A stretch of DNA of 64,000 nucleotides from Janibacter cremeus. GTDB lineage: Bacteria; Actinomycetota; Actinomycetes; Actinomycetales; Dermatophilaceae. Below are positions 34,786 to 43,394 of the stretch, in pieces (the stretch's first letter is position 1; every line of letters begins with the position of its first letter). Below the pieces are notes generated by a model, which had not been told where the DNA came from, made no database searches, and saw nothing but the letters and a program-made list of their open reading frames with translations. Location of the stretch: NCBI RefSeq assembly GCF_013409205.1, contig NZ_JACCAE010000001.1, positions 62,001-126,000 on the forward strand, in the 5' to 3' direction. The translations under genes and the position numbers were made by a program.

Positions 34786-34806
34786 CGGACACCATGCCTG
34801 TGTCCG
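34786..34806. repeat. Inverted repeat CGGACAC-N7-GTGTCCG upstream of xerD
   Basis: Perfect 7-bp arms with a 7-base spacer, covering the region where the xerD -35 would lie. It may be a regulator site. Confidence 0.45.
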
Positions 34807-34875
34807 ATTCGCAATGATCGTCTGATTGGACCGGCATCTCGCGACGACGAGCGGTGCATTCGTGCTGGTGATTCG

Positions 34876-34936
34876 CGCCTACGCTCCTGCTCCACGACGC
34901 GGTCAGTGCTCGCGAGATGGAGCAGGAGCGTAGGCG
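34876..34936. repeat. Perfect 19-bp inverted repeat with 23-base spacer
   Basis: Arms are 34876-34894 (starting CGCCTACGCTCC) and 34918-34936 (ending GGAGCGTAGGCG); they are exact reverse complements. It lies between divergent genes, so it does not serve as a shared terminator. It could be an extruding hairpin, a repetitive intergenic element, or mark an untranslated RNA. No gene or target duplication flanks it. Confidence 0.75.
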
Positions 34937-35098
34937 GTTGAACCCACGTTTCGCCCGCTGTGGAACCTGTCAGCACCTTCGGCTACCGCGCGGGCGACCC
35001 GCGCGTTCTCGTCCACAAGCAGCCGGCACGCACTGGTACGGCCCACGACCCTTCGCCCCCCGGTAGCGAGCTATCCGGGTCGGGGATGAAGTGGGGAC

Positions 35099-35704
35099 AT
35101 GGACTCAGCCCAGGACGACGATGATGCGGGCTTTTCGTGCCCAACGCCCTGTACGTGGTGTGCGGGTCAGGGGGACGGAGCCTGCGAGGACTGTCTGCCC
35201 TGCCTCTACTGGCCACACACTGTGCCGATCGAGAAGGTCGCCCCGCCGCCACTCCCCGGCAGGACCTCGCCCGTGCTTTCGGACATCCTCGCATCAGAGC
35301 GCGCGCGGATCACCCTCGGGCAACGGATCGGACTCGTCCTGAGGCGCCATCGACGGGAGTGCCGTCACAGCCAACGCGACACCGCACAGGAGCTCGGGTG
35401 GAGCCGCTCCGCCCTCGCCAGGGCCGAGGTTGATGCATCGGCTCTGGCGCTGCACAAGATCGAGGTGCTGCTCTCGCTGACCGGCCATCGGCTCGCCATC
35501 GTCCCCGACACCGGGGCAACCGCTAGTTCCCTCGGCGAGGACGATGACCTGGCCTGGGGCGTTCCCGATCTCATTGCCCGTGATGCGGGCGGGCGACGAC
35601 TCCCGGCCGCCAGCACCGTGCGCTTCCGGCCCTCGACAGAGCGCTTGGTCGACGGGCGGAGCATCGGCCACGAGAGCCCCTGGGTGTGGACGCACCCGGA
35701 GTGA
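35099..35704 (+). CDS. HTH (XRE-like) protein with N-terminal cysteine cluster
   Basis: A 201-residue protein not assigned to a named family. The first 40 residues hold six cysteines (14, 18, 21, 29, 32, 35) in CPTPCTWCAGQGDGACEDCLPC, a spacing that suits a zinc or Fe-S site. A helix-turn-helix (residues ~76-125) follows with LVLRRHRRECRHSQRDTAQELGWSRSALARAE and LHKIEVLLSLTGHRL, as in XRE-type antitoxins or regulators. The C-terminal ~60 residues (WGVPDLIARDAGGRRLPA, ending PWVWTHPE) are unfamiliar. ATG at 35099 is preceded by GGGGA. No toxin gene is adjacent. A redox- or metal-sensing regulator is possible; this is inference. Confidence 0.8.
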   Translation: MDSAQDDDDAGFSCPTPCTWCAGQGDGACEDCLPCLYWPHTVPIEKVAPPPLPGRTSPVLSDILASERARITLGQRIGLVLRRHRRECRHSQRDTAQELGWSRSALARAEVDASALALHKIEVLLSLTGHRLAIVPDTGATASSLGEDDDLAWGVPDLIARDAGGRRLPAASTVRFRPSTERLVDGRSIGHESPWVWTHPE

Positions 35705-35741
35705 CTCGCATGGTCGTGGGTCGTCGGGACGGGGTCACTCC
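35698..35741. terminator. Possible stem over both stop codons, HTH gene / hisS
   Basis: GGAGTGAC (35698-35705) and GTCACTCC (35734-35741) pair across a 28-base loop. The arms contain the two convergent stop codons. The long loop makes it weak. Confidence 0.3.
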
Positions 35742-37108
35742 CCCAGACGCACGACCTGCGGACGCAGGTCCTCCTGCGGGCACTGCCATGAGGACGCATC
35801 CGCGTCGATCTGCTCGCCGGAGCGGATGTCCTTGACCTGGTCATCCGCCTCCCCTGCACCCGGGAACCACACGTAGGGAATACCCCGACGCTCCGCGAAG
35901 CGGATCTGTTTGCCGAACTTCGCTGCGGCAGGCGCCACCTCGCACGGGATCCCGCGGGACCGCAACCGAGTGGCGACTGCGACGGAGGCCGGCCGGCTCC
36001 CTTCGTCCGTGACGGCCACGAGGACCGCGCTCGGGGACCTGCGGCTGGCGCCGACCAGACCCTTGCCGAGCAGCAGGCCGAGCAGACGGGAGAGGCCGAT
36101 GGAGATGCCGACGCCCGGGTAGGTGTTCTTGCCGTCGCTGGCCAGCTCGTCGTAGCGCCCGCCCGAGCAGAACGAGCCCCACGACTCGTACCCGACGAGC
36201 TGGGTCTCGTAGACCGTGCCGGTGTAGTAGTCGAGTCCCCGCGCGATGCGCAGGTCGGCGACCATCGCGCCGGGTGCGGCTGCGGCGCCGGTCTCGATGA
36301 CGGCGGACAGCGCCGCGAGGCCCTCGTCGAGGACCGGGTGCTCCACGCCGAGGTCGCGGACGCGCTCGACGAAGGTGGTGTCCTGCGTCCGGATCGCCGC
36401 CAGGTCCAGAACGGCCCGTGCCTGCTCGGGCGTGCGGCCGGCGTCGACGAGCAGGGCCGCGACCTTCTCCGAGCCGACCTTGTCCAGCTTGTCGACGATG
36501 CGCAGGGTGTCCTGGATCTCGGTCACGTCGTCCGCACCGATACCCAGACCGCGGTAGAAGCCCTCGGGGATCTTGCGGTTGTTGACCTGGATGACCATCT
36601 CGGGGATGGGCAGCCCGGCGAAGACCTCGGCCATGACCAGCGGCATCTCGGCCTCGAAGTGCGGCGCGAGCTCCCCCACGTCGACGACGTCGATGTCGCA
36701 CTGGGTGAACTCGCGGTAGCGCCCCTCCTGGGGGCGCTCGCCGCGCCAGACCTTCTGGATCTGGTGGCGGCGGAAGGGGAAGTTGAGTCGACCGGCGTTC
36801 TCGACCACGTAGCGGGCGAAGGGGACGGTCAGGTCGAAGTGCAGCCCGAGCTCGGCCTCTCCGCGCCCTCCGGCCCCACCCTCGTCAGCGAGTCGGTGGA
36901 TGCCGTAGATCTCCTTGTCGGCGTCACCGCCCTTGCCGAGCAGTCGTTCCACGGGCTCGACCGAGCGGGTCTCGATCGAGGGGAATCCGTGCAGCTCGAA
37001 GGTGGCACGGATGACGTCGAGGAAGTGCTGCTCGATGATCCGCTGCTCGGGCAGGTACTCCGGGAAGCCGGAGAGGGGCTTGACCTTGGTCGGTCGGGTA
37101 TCGCTCAT
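35735..37108 (-). CDS. hisS: Histidine--tRNA ligase
   Basis: A 457-residue class-II aminoacyl-tRNA synthetase. Motif 1 region lies in the first 100 residues (RATFELHGFPSIETRSVEPVERLL), motif 2 is FRRHQIQKVWRGERPQEGRYREFTQCDIDV, the histidine-binding loop is RGLDYYTGTVYE and motif 3 is GVGISIGLSRLL; a C-terminal anticodon-binding domain follows. The ATG at 37108 shares one base with the MBL-gene stop (TGATG), so the two are coupled. Confidence 0.96.
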   Translation of the reverse strand: MSDTRPTKVKPLSGFPEYLPEQRIIEQHFLDVIRATFELHGFPSIETRSVEPVERLLGKGGDADKEIYGIHRLADEGGAGGRGEAELGLHFDLTVPFARYVVENAGRLNFPFRRHQIQKVWRGERPQEGRYREFTQCDIDVVDVGELAPHFEAEMPLVMAEVFAGLPIPEMVIQVNNRKIPEGFYRGLGIGADDVTEIQDTLRIVDKLDKVGSEKVAALLVDAGRTPEQARAVLDLAAIRTQDTTFVERVRDLGVEHPVLDEGLAALSAVIETGAAAAPGAMVADLRIARGLDYYTGTVYETQLVGYESWGSFCSGGRYDELASDGKNTYPGVGISIGLSRLLGLLLGKGLVGASRRSPSAVLVAVTDEGSRPASVAVATRLRSRGIPCEVAPAAAKFGKQIRFAERRGIPYVWFPGAGEADDQVKDIRSGEQIDADASSWQCPQEDLRPQVVRLGE

Positions 37109-37809
37109 CACAGTCCTTGCAGGTACGGATTGGTCGCCTTCTCGCGGGCCAGCGTCGTCGCCGGGCCGTGGCCGGGCAGGACGAGGCTGGAGTCGGGCCG
37201 CGGATGGACGACCTCGCGAAGGGAGCGCTGCATCGCCTCTGCCGAGCCGCCGGGCAGGTCCGTCCGGCCGATGGAGCCGGCGAAGAGCACGTCACCGGTG
37301 ATCAGGGTTCGGTCGACCTCGGCCTCGTCCGGGATCCCGTCGGGCAACCCGGGGAGGGAGAACATCACCGATCCCTCGGTGTGGCCGGGCGCATGGACCA
37401 CATCCAGGTCGATCCCGGCCACCGAGACTGTCTGGCTGTCGGTGATCTCGACGACGTGCTCGGGCTCGCGCCAGCTCGCCTTCCTGCCGAACTGCTGCTC
37501 GAGCATCCCGGTCAGCTGATCCCCGAGCGAGGAGCTGCCCAGCGGGTCCTCGAGGCGGTAGCGGTCGTCGGAGTGGATGTAGGCCGCGAGTTCACCGCCG
37601 CACACCGGGGTCACCGAGTAGACGTGGTCGATGTGGCCGTGGGTCAGCAGCACCGCCGCCGGCTTGAGCCGGTGCGTCGTGAGCACCTCACGGAGGCTCT
37701 CCTCGATCCCGATACCGGGGTCGACGACGAGGCACTCCTCGCCGGGTCCGTCCGCGAGGACATAGCAGTTCGTCCCGAAGGCCTGCGCCGGGAAGGAGAT
37801 GGTCAGCAC
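37108..37809 (-). CDS. MBL-fold metallo-hydrolase, glyoxalase II-like
   Basis: A 233-residue metallo-beta-lactamase fold hydrolase. The binuclear metal motif THGHIDHVYSVTP and the later ligands in VVHAPGHTEGSV, TGDVLFAGSIGRTDLPGG and PGHGPATTL are intact. Similar proteins beside hisS are often annotated as glyoxalase II-like; the substrate (a thioester such as S-lactoyl-thiol) is inferred. The GTG at 37809 has TAGGGT 7 bases ahead and no ribosome site, which suggests a leaderless start. Confidence 0.88.
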   Translation of the reverse strand: MLTISFPAQAFGTNCYVLADGPGEECLVVDPGIGIEESLREVLTTHRLKPAAVLLTHGHIDHVYSVTPVCGGELAAYIHSDDRYRLEDPLGSSSLGDQLTGMLEQQFGRKASWREPEHVVEITDSQTVSVAGIDLDVVHAPGHTEGSVMFSLPGLPDGIPDEAEVDRTLITGDVLFAGSIGRTDLPGGSAEAMQRSLREVVHPRPDSSLVLPGHGPATTLAREKATNPYLQGL

Positions 37810-37816
37810 GGACCAA

Positions 37817-37859
37817 ACCCTACGTGGGGCCACTCATCCGGCGCGCGAATGGGTAGCCT
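37817..37859. promoter_or_regulatory. Divergent leaderless promoters, MBL gene (-) and DUF349 gene (+)
   Basis: Minus strand TAGGGT (37817-37822) sits 7 bases before the GTG at 37809. Plus strand TAGCCT (37854-37859) sits 7 bases before the GTG at 37867. The two starts are 57 bp apart. No good -35 is visible for either. Confidence 0.45.
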
Positions 37860-37866
37860 CGGGAGT

Positions 37867-39243
37867 GTGAGCGACGAGACAGATGCCCCGCGCCCTACGG
37901 CGCCATCGCCAGCAGCCTTGGCCAAGCTGGCTCCCACCCGACCGGCTGTGACCCCGGCCCCCGAGGTCCACGGGGTCACGGACGACCACAGCGCGTCCGC
38001 TGCCTTCGGCCGGGCCGACGAGGAAGGACGTGTCTTCGTCCGTGACGGGCAGGAGGAACGTGAGGTCGGTTCCTACCCGGGCGTCTCGCCGGAGGAGGCC
38101 CTGCAGTACTTCGCCCGCAAGTACGACGAGCTCTTCGCCTCCGCCGGGCTGCTGCGTCAGCGCCTCGACTCCCCCGAGGTCACCGCCAAGGAGGTCGCGG
38201 ACGGCCTGAAGTCCCTGCACGAGCACGCGGCCGAGCCCAACGTCGTCGGTGACCTGCCGGCTCTGGCCGCCCTCATCGCCGAGGTGGACGCGGGCCTGGC
38301 CGAGAAGCGCCGGCACGAGGCCACCGAGCGGGCCGCGGCGAAGAAGGTGGCGGCGGCCGAGCGCGAGGTCATCGTCGCGGAGGCGGAGAAGATCGCCGCG
38401 CAACCGGTGGAGAAGGTGCAGTGGAAGCAGTCCACGGCCCGGATGCGTGCGCTGCTCGATGAGTGGAAGGCGCACCAGCGCGGCAAGGTCCGACTGGACA
38501 AGGATGTCGAGGCCCCGCTGTGGCAGCGCTTCTCCAAGGCACGCAACGGCTTCGACAAGGCACGTCGGGCCCACTTCGCCAAGCTCGAGCAGTCCCGTGG
38601 CGAGATCAAGGCACAGAAGGAGGACCTCGTCGCCGAGGCCGAGCGCATGTCCTCCTCGACCGACTGGAATGCCACCGCCGGCGCCTACAAGCGGTTGATG
38701 GACCAGTGGCGACGGGCCGGCCGCGCGGGACGTGCCGACGACGACCGGCTCTGGGAGCGCTTCCGTACCGCCCAGGACGCCTTCTTCAATGCCAAGGACG
38801 CCGAGGCGGCCAAGGAGGACGAGTCCTTCCGCGGCAACCTCGAGGTGAAGGAGGGCATCCTCGCCGAGGCTGAGGCGCTCCTACCGGTCAAGGACCTGGC
38901 GAAGGCGAAGGGCGCACTGCGCGACATCCAGGAGCGCTGGGAGGCTGCGGGCAAGGTCCCGCGGGGCGACATCGACCGCATGGAGAAGGGAATGCGCCGG
39001 GTCGAGCAGACCGTGCGCGACGCCGAGGACAAGAAGTGGGCCTCGGTCAATCCGGAGAAGTCCGCCCGGGCCGCCTCCATGGTCACCCAGCTCGAGTCGA
39101 AGGTCACCGATCTCGAGGCCGACCTGGCGAAGGCCGAGGCCAAGGGCGACACATCACGTGCCGCCAAGGTCCGCGAGCAGATCGACGCCCAGCAGATGTG
39201 GCTGGACCAGGCCCGCAAGGGCCTCGACGAGTTCGGCGGCTGA
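37867..39243 (+). CDS. DUF349 coiled-coil protein
   Basis: A 458-residue, highly charged helical protein. After a Pro/Ala-rich start and a short folded segment (VFVRDGQEEREVGSYPGVSPEEALQYFARKYDEL), DUF349 repeats of about 70 residues run to the C-terminus with the recurring W-x-x-A/F pattern (e.g. LDEWKAHQRGKVRLDKDVEAPLWQRFSKAR, LMDQWRRAGRAGRADDDRLWERF). Such proteins are widespread in Actinobacteria with no fixed function. GTG at 37867 is preferred over ATG at 37849 because the -10 element lies between. Convergent with rel across a terminator. Confidence 0.85.
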   Translation: MSDETDAPRPTAPSPAALAKLAPTRPAVTPAPEVHGVTDDHSASAAFGRADEEGRVFVRDGQEEREVGSYPGVSPEEALQYFARKYDELFASAGLLRQRLDSPEVTAKEVADGLKSLHEHAAEPNVVGDLPALAALIAEVDAGLAEKRRHEATERAAAKKVAAAEREVIVAEAEKIAAQPVEKVQWKQSTARMRALLDEWKAHQRGKVRLDKDVEAPLWQRFSKARNGFDKARRAHFAKLEQSRGEIKAQKEDLVAEAERMSSSTDWNATAGAYKRLMDQWRRAGRAGRADDDRLWERFRTAQDAFFNAKDAEAAKEDESFRGNLEVKEGILAEAEALLPVKDLAKAKGALRDIQERWEAAGKVPRGDIDRMEKGMRRVEQTVRDAEDKKWASVNPEKSARAASMVTQLESKVTDLEADLAKAEAKGDTSRAAKVREQIDAQQMWLDQARKGLDEFGG

Positions 39244-39264
39244 ACGCCACACCGAGCGTCCCAA

Positions 39265-39303
39265 GCAGTCCCGAGACCACGACACGGTCGGTCTCGGGGC
39301 TGC
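39265..39303. terminator. Terminator between DUF349 gene and rel
   Basis: A 14-bp stem with one G-T pair (GCAGTCCCGAGACC with GGTCTCGGGGCTGC) and an 11-base loop between convergent genes. It should work in both directions. Confidence 0.65.
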
Positions 39304-39336
39304 CGCCATGACTGGCGACGTGGTGCCCCGCGCGGG

Positions 39337-41631
39337 TCAGTCCTTGCTGGGCAGCTGACCGCCGGTGATGCGGAAGGCATCGAAGACCGACTCGGTGCGC
39401 TTCACCTGCTGGATGACGTGGCTGAGGTGCCCGGTGTCGCCCATCTCGAAGGTGAATCGCAGGATCGCCACGCGGTTGCGGGAGGTGTGCACGGTGGCGG
39501 AGAGGATGTTCACCCCCGACTCCGACAACACCCGGGTGACGTCGGAGAGCAGCGCGGAACGGTCGAGGGCCTCGACCTGGACCTGCACGAGGAAGAGGCT
39601 GGAGCTGCTGGGAGCCCACTCGACCTCGATGAACCGCTCCGACTCCTTCTGCAGCGACTTGGCATTCGTGCAGTCCGTGCGGTGCACGGAGACGCCGTTG
39701 CCGCGGGTGATGAAGCCCATGATCGCGTCGCCGGGCACCGGGGTGCAGCACTTGGCGAGCTTGACCCACATGTCGTCGACGCCCTTGACGACGACGCCCG
39801 GGTCCGCGTCGCTGCGCCGATGACGGGGCGGTCCGGGCAGCGTGGCCTCGGCCAGGTCCTCGGTGGCCCCGTCCTCACCGCCGGCGGCCGCGATCAGCCG
39901 CGAGACCACGTGCTGGGCGGAGACGTGCCCCTCCCCGACCGCTGCGTACAGGCCGTCGACGTCCTGGCGGCGCAGCTCGCTCGCGACGGAGGTCAGGCTC
40001 TCCACGGACAGGATCCGTTGCAGCGGCAGATTCTGCTTGCGCACGACCTTGGCGATGGCCTCCTTGCCGGAGTCGACCATCTCCTCCCGGCGCTCCTTGG
40101 TGAACCACTGCTTGATCTTGTTGCGTGCCCGCGCCGAGCGGACGAAGTTCAGCCAGTCGCGCGAGGGACCAGCGCCCTCGGCCTTGGAGGTGAGCACCTC
40201 GACGGCGTCGCCGTTGTCCAACGCGGAGTCCAACGGCACCAGTCGGCCGTTGACCCGCGCACCGATGCACCGGTGGCCGACCTCGGTGTGCACCGCATAG
40301 GCGAAGTCCACGGCAGTGGAGCCGGCCGGCAGGGCGATGACCTGCCCCTTGGGCGTGAAGGCGTAGACCTCGTTCGTGCTGATCTCGTAGCGCAGGGAGT
40401 CCAGGAACTCGCTGGGGTCCGCCGTCTCACGCTGCCAGTCCAGCAGCTGACGCAACCAGGCCATATCCCCGACCTGTCCGTCATCGACGACCTGGCCGCT
40501 GTCGGGACTCGCCCGGTCCTTGTACTTCCAGTGCGCAGCGACGCCGTACTCGGCCCGACGGTGCATCTGGTGGGTCCGGATCTGGATCTCGACCGGCTTG
40601 CCCTGCGGACCGATGACGGTCGTGTGCAGGGACTGGTACATGTTGAACTTCGGTAGTGAGATGTAGTCCTTGAACCTCCCGGGAAGGGGGTTCCACCGGG
40701 CGTGCAGCGCGCCGAGCGCCGCGTAGCAGTCCCGGACCGTGTCGACGAGGACGCGCACCGCCACGAGGTCGTAGATCTCGCCGAACTCCCGACCCCCGAC
40801 GATCATCTTCTGGTAGACGGAGTAGTAGTGCTTCGGCCGGCCCGTGACCGTCGCCTTGATCTTGGCCTCGCGCAGATCCAGGACGACCTGGGACCGGACG
40901 GTGGCGAGGTACTCCTCACGGGCGGGTGCCCGCTCGGCGACCAGGCGCACGATCTCCTCGTAGACCTTGGGGTACAGGGTCGCGAAGGACAGGTCCTCCA
41001 GCTCCCACTTGATCGTGTTCATCCCCAGGCGGTGCGCCAGCGGTGCGTAGATCTCGAGCGTCTCCTGGGCCTTGCGCTGGGCAGACTGCACGGACACGTA
41101 CCGCCAGGTGCGGGCATTGTGCAGTCGGTCGGCGAGCTTGATCACCAGCACCCGGATGTCCCTGGCCATGGCGACGATCATCTTGCGCACGGTCTCGGCC
41201 TGCGCGCTCTCGCCGTAGGTGACGTTGTCCAGCTTGGTCACGCCGTCGACGAGCTTGGCCACCTCTGCCCCGAACTCCTCCTCGAGGTCGTCGAGGCTGT
41301 AGTCGGTGTCCTCGACCGTGTCGTGGAGCAGCGCGGCGGCCAGCGTCAGCGGGGTCATCCCCAGCTCGGCCAGGATGGTCGTCACGGCGAGTGGGTGCGT
41401 GATGTAGGGGTCGCCGCTCTTGCGCCGCTGCCCGCGGTGCTTCTGCTCGGCGACGTCGTACGCCCGCTCGATGATCGATACGTCGGCCTTGGGGTGGCTC
41501 TGACGCACGATCGTCAGCAGCGGGTCGAGTACCCCAGGAGTGGCTGCTCGTCCGCCGCCGATCCGCGCCAAGGAGGCGCGCGCCAAGGACCGCGGGGAGA
41601 ACCCCCCGGTACTCGTGTTGCGCTCACTCAT
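39337..41631 (-). CDS. rel: Bifunctional (p)ppGpp synthetase/hydrolase Rel
   Basis: A 764-residue long RSH protein that makes and degrades the alarmone (p)ppGpp. An N-terminal HD hydrolase domain has HDTVEDTDY and [12 protein letters not shown] synthetase domain follows with [13 protein letters not shown] and the RFKD motif ([12 protein letters not shown]), which is the bifunctional (RXKD) form rather than the RelA (EXDD) form. TGS ([28 protein letters not shown]), a zinc-finger/helical region with [14 protein letters not shown], and a C-terminal ACT domain follow. ATG at 41631 is 9 bp after apt. Last gene of the ruvC-to-rel cluster. Confidence 0.96.
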   Translation of the reverse strand: MSERNTSTGGFSPRSLARASLARIGGGRAATPGVLDPLLTIVRQSHPKADVSIIERAYDVAEQKHRGQRRKSGDPYITHPLAVTTILAELGMTPLTLAAALLHDTVEDTDYSLDDLEEEFGAEVAKLVDGVTKLDNVTYGESAQAETVRKMIVAMARDIRVLVIKLADRLHNARTWRYVSVQSAQRKAQETLEIYAPLAHRLGMNTIKWELEDLSFATLYPKVYEEIVRLVAERAPAREEYLATVRSQVVLDLREAKIKATVTGRPKHYYSVYQKMIVGGREFGEIYDLVAVRVLVDTVRDCYAALGALHARWNPLPGRFKDYISLPKFNMYQSLHTTVIGPQGKPVEIQIRTHQMHRRAEYGVAAHWKYKDRASPDSGQVVDDGQVGDMAWLRQLLDWQRETADPSEFLDSLRYEISTNEVYAFTPKGQVIALPAGSTAVDFAYAVHTEVGHRCIGARVNGRLVPLDSALDNGDAVEVLTSKAEGAGPSRDWLNFVRSARARNKIKQWFTKERREEMVDSGKEAIAKVVRKQNLPLQRILSVESLTSVASELRRQDVDGLYAAVGEGHVSAQHVVSRLIAAAGGEDGATEDLAEATLPGPPRHRRSDADPGVVVKGVDDMWVKLAKCCTPVPGDAIMGFITRGNGVSVHRTDCTNAKSLQKESERFIEVEWAPSSSSLFLVQVQVEALDRSALLSDVTRVLSESGVNILSATVHTSRNRVAILRFTFEMGDTGHLSHVIQQVKRTESVFDAFRITGGQLPSKD

Positions 41632-41640
41632 GCAGAGAGC

Positions 41641-42168
41641 CTAGACCGTCGCCAGGCTCCGCACGGCGTACCCCTCCAGAAGTGTTCGCCCGTCGAGCGC
41701 CGCGATCTCCGTCAGGACCTCCACAGCGACAACGCTTCCCCCGCACAGCTCGATGAGCCGACAGCCCGCGGCCGCCGTCCCCCCGGTCGCGAGGACGTCG
41801 TCGACGACGAGGACCCGAGCGCCGTCGGGCAGGTCCTGCGCATGCACCTCGACTCGCGCGCTGCCGTACTCGAGGGCGTAGTCCACGCCGACCGTCGGGC
41901 CGGGCAGCTTGCCCGCCTTGCGCACCGGCAGGAAGCCGACACCCAGCTCCATGGCCACTGCCGCGCCGAAGATGAACCCTCGGGCCTCGAGCCCCGCGAC
42001 GAGGTCCACCCGGCCCCGGTACGGGTCGGCGTGCGCCTGCACCGCCTCGGCGAGGAGCTCGCCGTCGGCCAGGACGGGGGTGATGTCCTTGAAGGTCACC
42101 CCCGGTTGCGGGAAGTCCTCGACATCGCGCACGGTCGCGAGGATCCGCTCGGCCAGGGACCCGCGCAT
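41641..42168 (-). CDS. apt: Adenine phosphoribosyltransferase
   Basis: A 175-residue purine-salvage enzyme that makes AMP from adenine and PRPP. Motifs: FPQPGVTFKDITPVLAD, GLEARGFIFGAAVAMELGVGFLPVRKAGKLPG and the PRPP loop VLVVDDVLATGGTA. The ATG at 42168 shares its last base with the secF TGA (TGATG), so the pair is coupled; a longer open frame runs inside secF and is not used. secDF-apt-rel is a conserved actinobacterial order. Confidence 0.95.
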   Translation of the reverse strand: MRGSLAERILATVRDVEDFPQPGVTFKDITPVLADGELLAEAVQAHADPYRGRVDLVAGLEARGFIFGAAVAMELGVGFLPVRKAGKLPGPTVGVDYALEYGSARVEVHAQDLPDGARVLVVDDVLATGGTAAAGCRLIELCGGSVVAVEVLTEIAALDGRTLLEGYAVRSLATV

Positions 42169-43394
42169 CAGCCTCGCCGCCGCTTGCGGGGTGTCTTCTT
42201 CGGCTGGTTGCGCGGTCCCGGCGACTGGGCGTACTTGTGCACCTTGCGGCCGGTGACCGTCTGGGCATCGCCCTCGACGGGTGCGGAGCCACCGTCGACG
42301 GTGGAGCTCGGTGAGGAGGCCGACTCCCCCTTCGCCGCCGTGGCCGCGCCCGGCGCACCGGAGACCGGGGCGAGCTCCGGCCCAGTCGTCGTCCGCTCCA
42401 GCTCCCGCTGTCGGCGAGCCTGGAACTTCTCCGCATCGTCGGCGAGCTGGACCACCTCGGGGTCCCTGCGCCGCAGGTCCACCAGCAGCGGCGTGGCGAT
42501 GAAGATCGAGGAGACGGCACCGACCGACATGCCGATGAACAACGCGAGCGAGAGGTCCAGCAGCGTCCCGGGGCCGAGATAGGCGAATCCGATGACGAGC
42601 ACGGCGATGATCGGCAGCACGGCGATGACCGTGGTGTTGATCGAGCGCACGAGCGTCTGGTTCACGGCGAGGTTGGCTGCCTCGGCGAAGCTCTTGCGCC
42701 GGTTGGCGAAGGCTGCGCGGGTGTTCTCCTTGACGTGGTCGAAGACCACGACCGTGTCGTAGAGGGAGTACCCCAAGACGGTCAGGAAGCCGATCAACGA
42801 GGCCGGGGAGACCTCGAATCCGACCCACGTGTAGATGCCGACCGTGATGAACATGTCGTGGGCGAGGGCCACCATCGAGGAGACGGCCATCTTCCAGTTG
42901 CGGTAGTACAACGTCATCATCAACGTCGTCAGCAGCAGGAAGACCACGAGGGCCCGCAGCGCCTGCTTGCTCACCGACTCACCCCACGAGGGGCCGATGA
43001 GGTTCGAGCTGATCTGGTTCGACTTCACGTCGAAGGCCGTGGCGAGCTCGTCGTTGACGTCGCGGATCTCGTCGGCCGGCAGCTCCTCGGTCTGGACACG
43101 CACGATGTCACCACCGACGGTGGAGACATTCGCCGAGGCCGAGGAGCCGACGACCTCGCGCACGGCTTGGGTCGCCCGGGACTCGTAGTCCGCGGGCGCC
43201 TGCTGGGTGGCCACCCGGAACTCCGAACCACCGGTGAACTCCAGGGAGAAGTTCAACGGTCGCACGATGAAGCCCAGGGCAGCGATCACCAACAGCACGG
43301 CCGAGACCTTGTACCAGGTCTTGGACCGACCGACGAAGTTGAACGATCGTCGGCCGGTGTAGAGGTCATTTCCCCAGTCCGCGACGCGACTCAT
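42168..43394 (-). CDS. secF: Protein-export membrane protein SecF
   Basis: A 408-residue membrane protein that works with SecD to pull preproteins across the membrane using the proton gradient. Six hydrophobic helices and a large extracytoplasmic loop (FSLEFTGGSEFRVATQQAP...) are visible; SLYDTVVVFDHVKENTRA is the SecDF family motif. The C-terminal ~110 residues are a charged Ser/Pro/Arg tail. ATG at 43394 shares its last base with the secD stop. Confidence 0.95.
   Translation of the reverse strand: MSRVADWGNDLYTGRRSFNFVGRSKTWYKVSAVLLVIAALGFIVRPLNFSLEFTGGSEFRVATQQAPADYESRATQAVREVVGSSASANVSTVGGDIVRVQTEELPADEIRDVNDELATAFDVKSNQISSNLIGPSWGESVSKQALRALVVFLLLTTLMMTLYYRNWKMAVSSMVALAHDMFITVGIYTWVGFEVSPASLIGFLTVLGYSLYDTVVVFDHVKENTRAAFANRRKSFAEAANLAVNQTLVRSINTTVIAVLPIIAVLVIGFAYLGPGTLLDLSLALFIGMSVGAVSSIFIATPLLVDLRRRDPEVVQLADDAEKFQARRQRELERTTTGPELAPVSGAPGAATAAKGESASSPSSTVDGGSAPVEGDAQTVTGRKVHKYAQSPGPRNQPKKTPRKRRRG

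Larger units (their letters stand above)
34679..35098. other. 420-bp gene-free region between divergent xerD and the Cys-rich HTH gene
   Basis: No reading frame here looks real. It holds a candidate xerD -10 on the minus strand (TAAACT, 34766-34771), a 7-bp inverted repeat at 34786-34806 and a large 19-bp inverted repeat at 34876-34936. The stretch 34940-35098 shows nothing I recognise. Confidence 0.7.

Noticed and set aside
34983-35294. 103-codon minus-strand frame upstream of hisS
   Set aside because: Overlaps the start of the Cys-rich HTH gene and lacks domains or a ribosome site.
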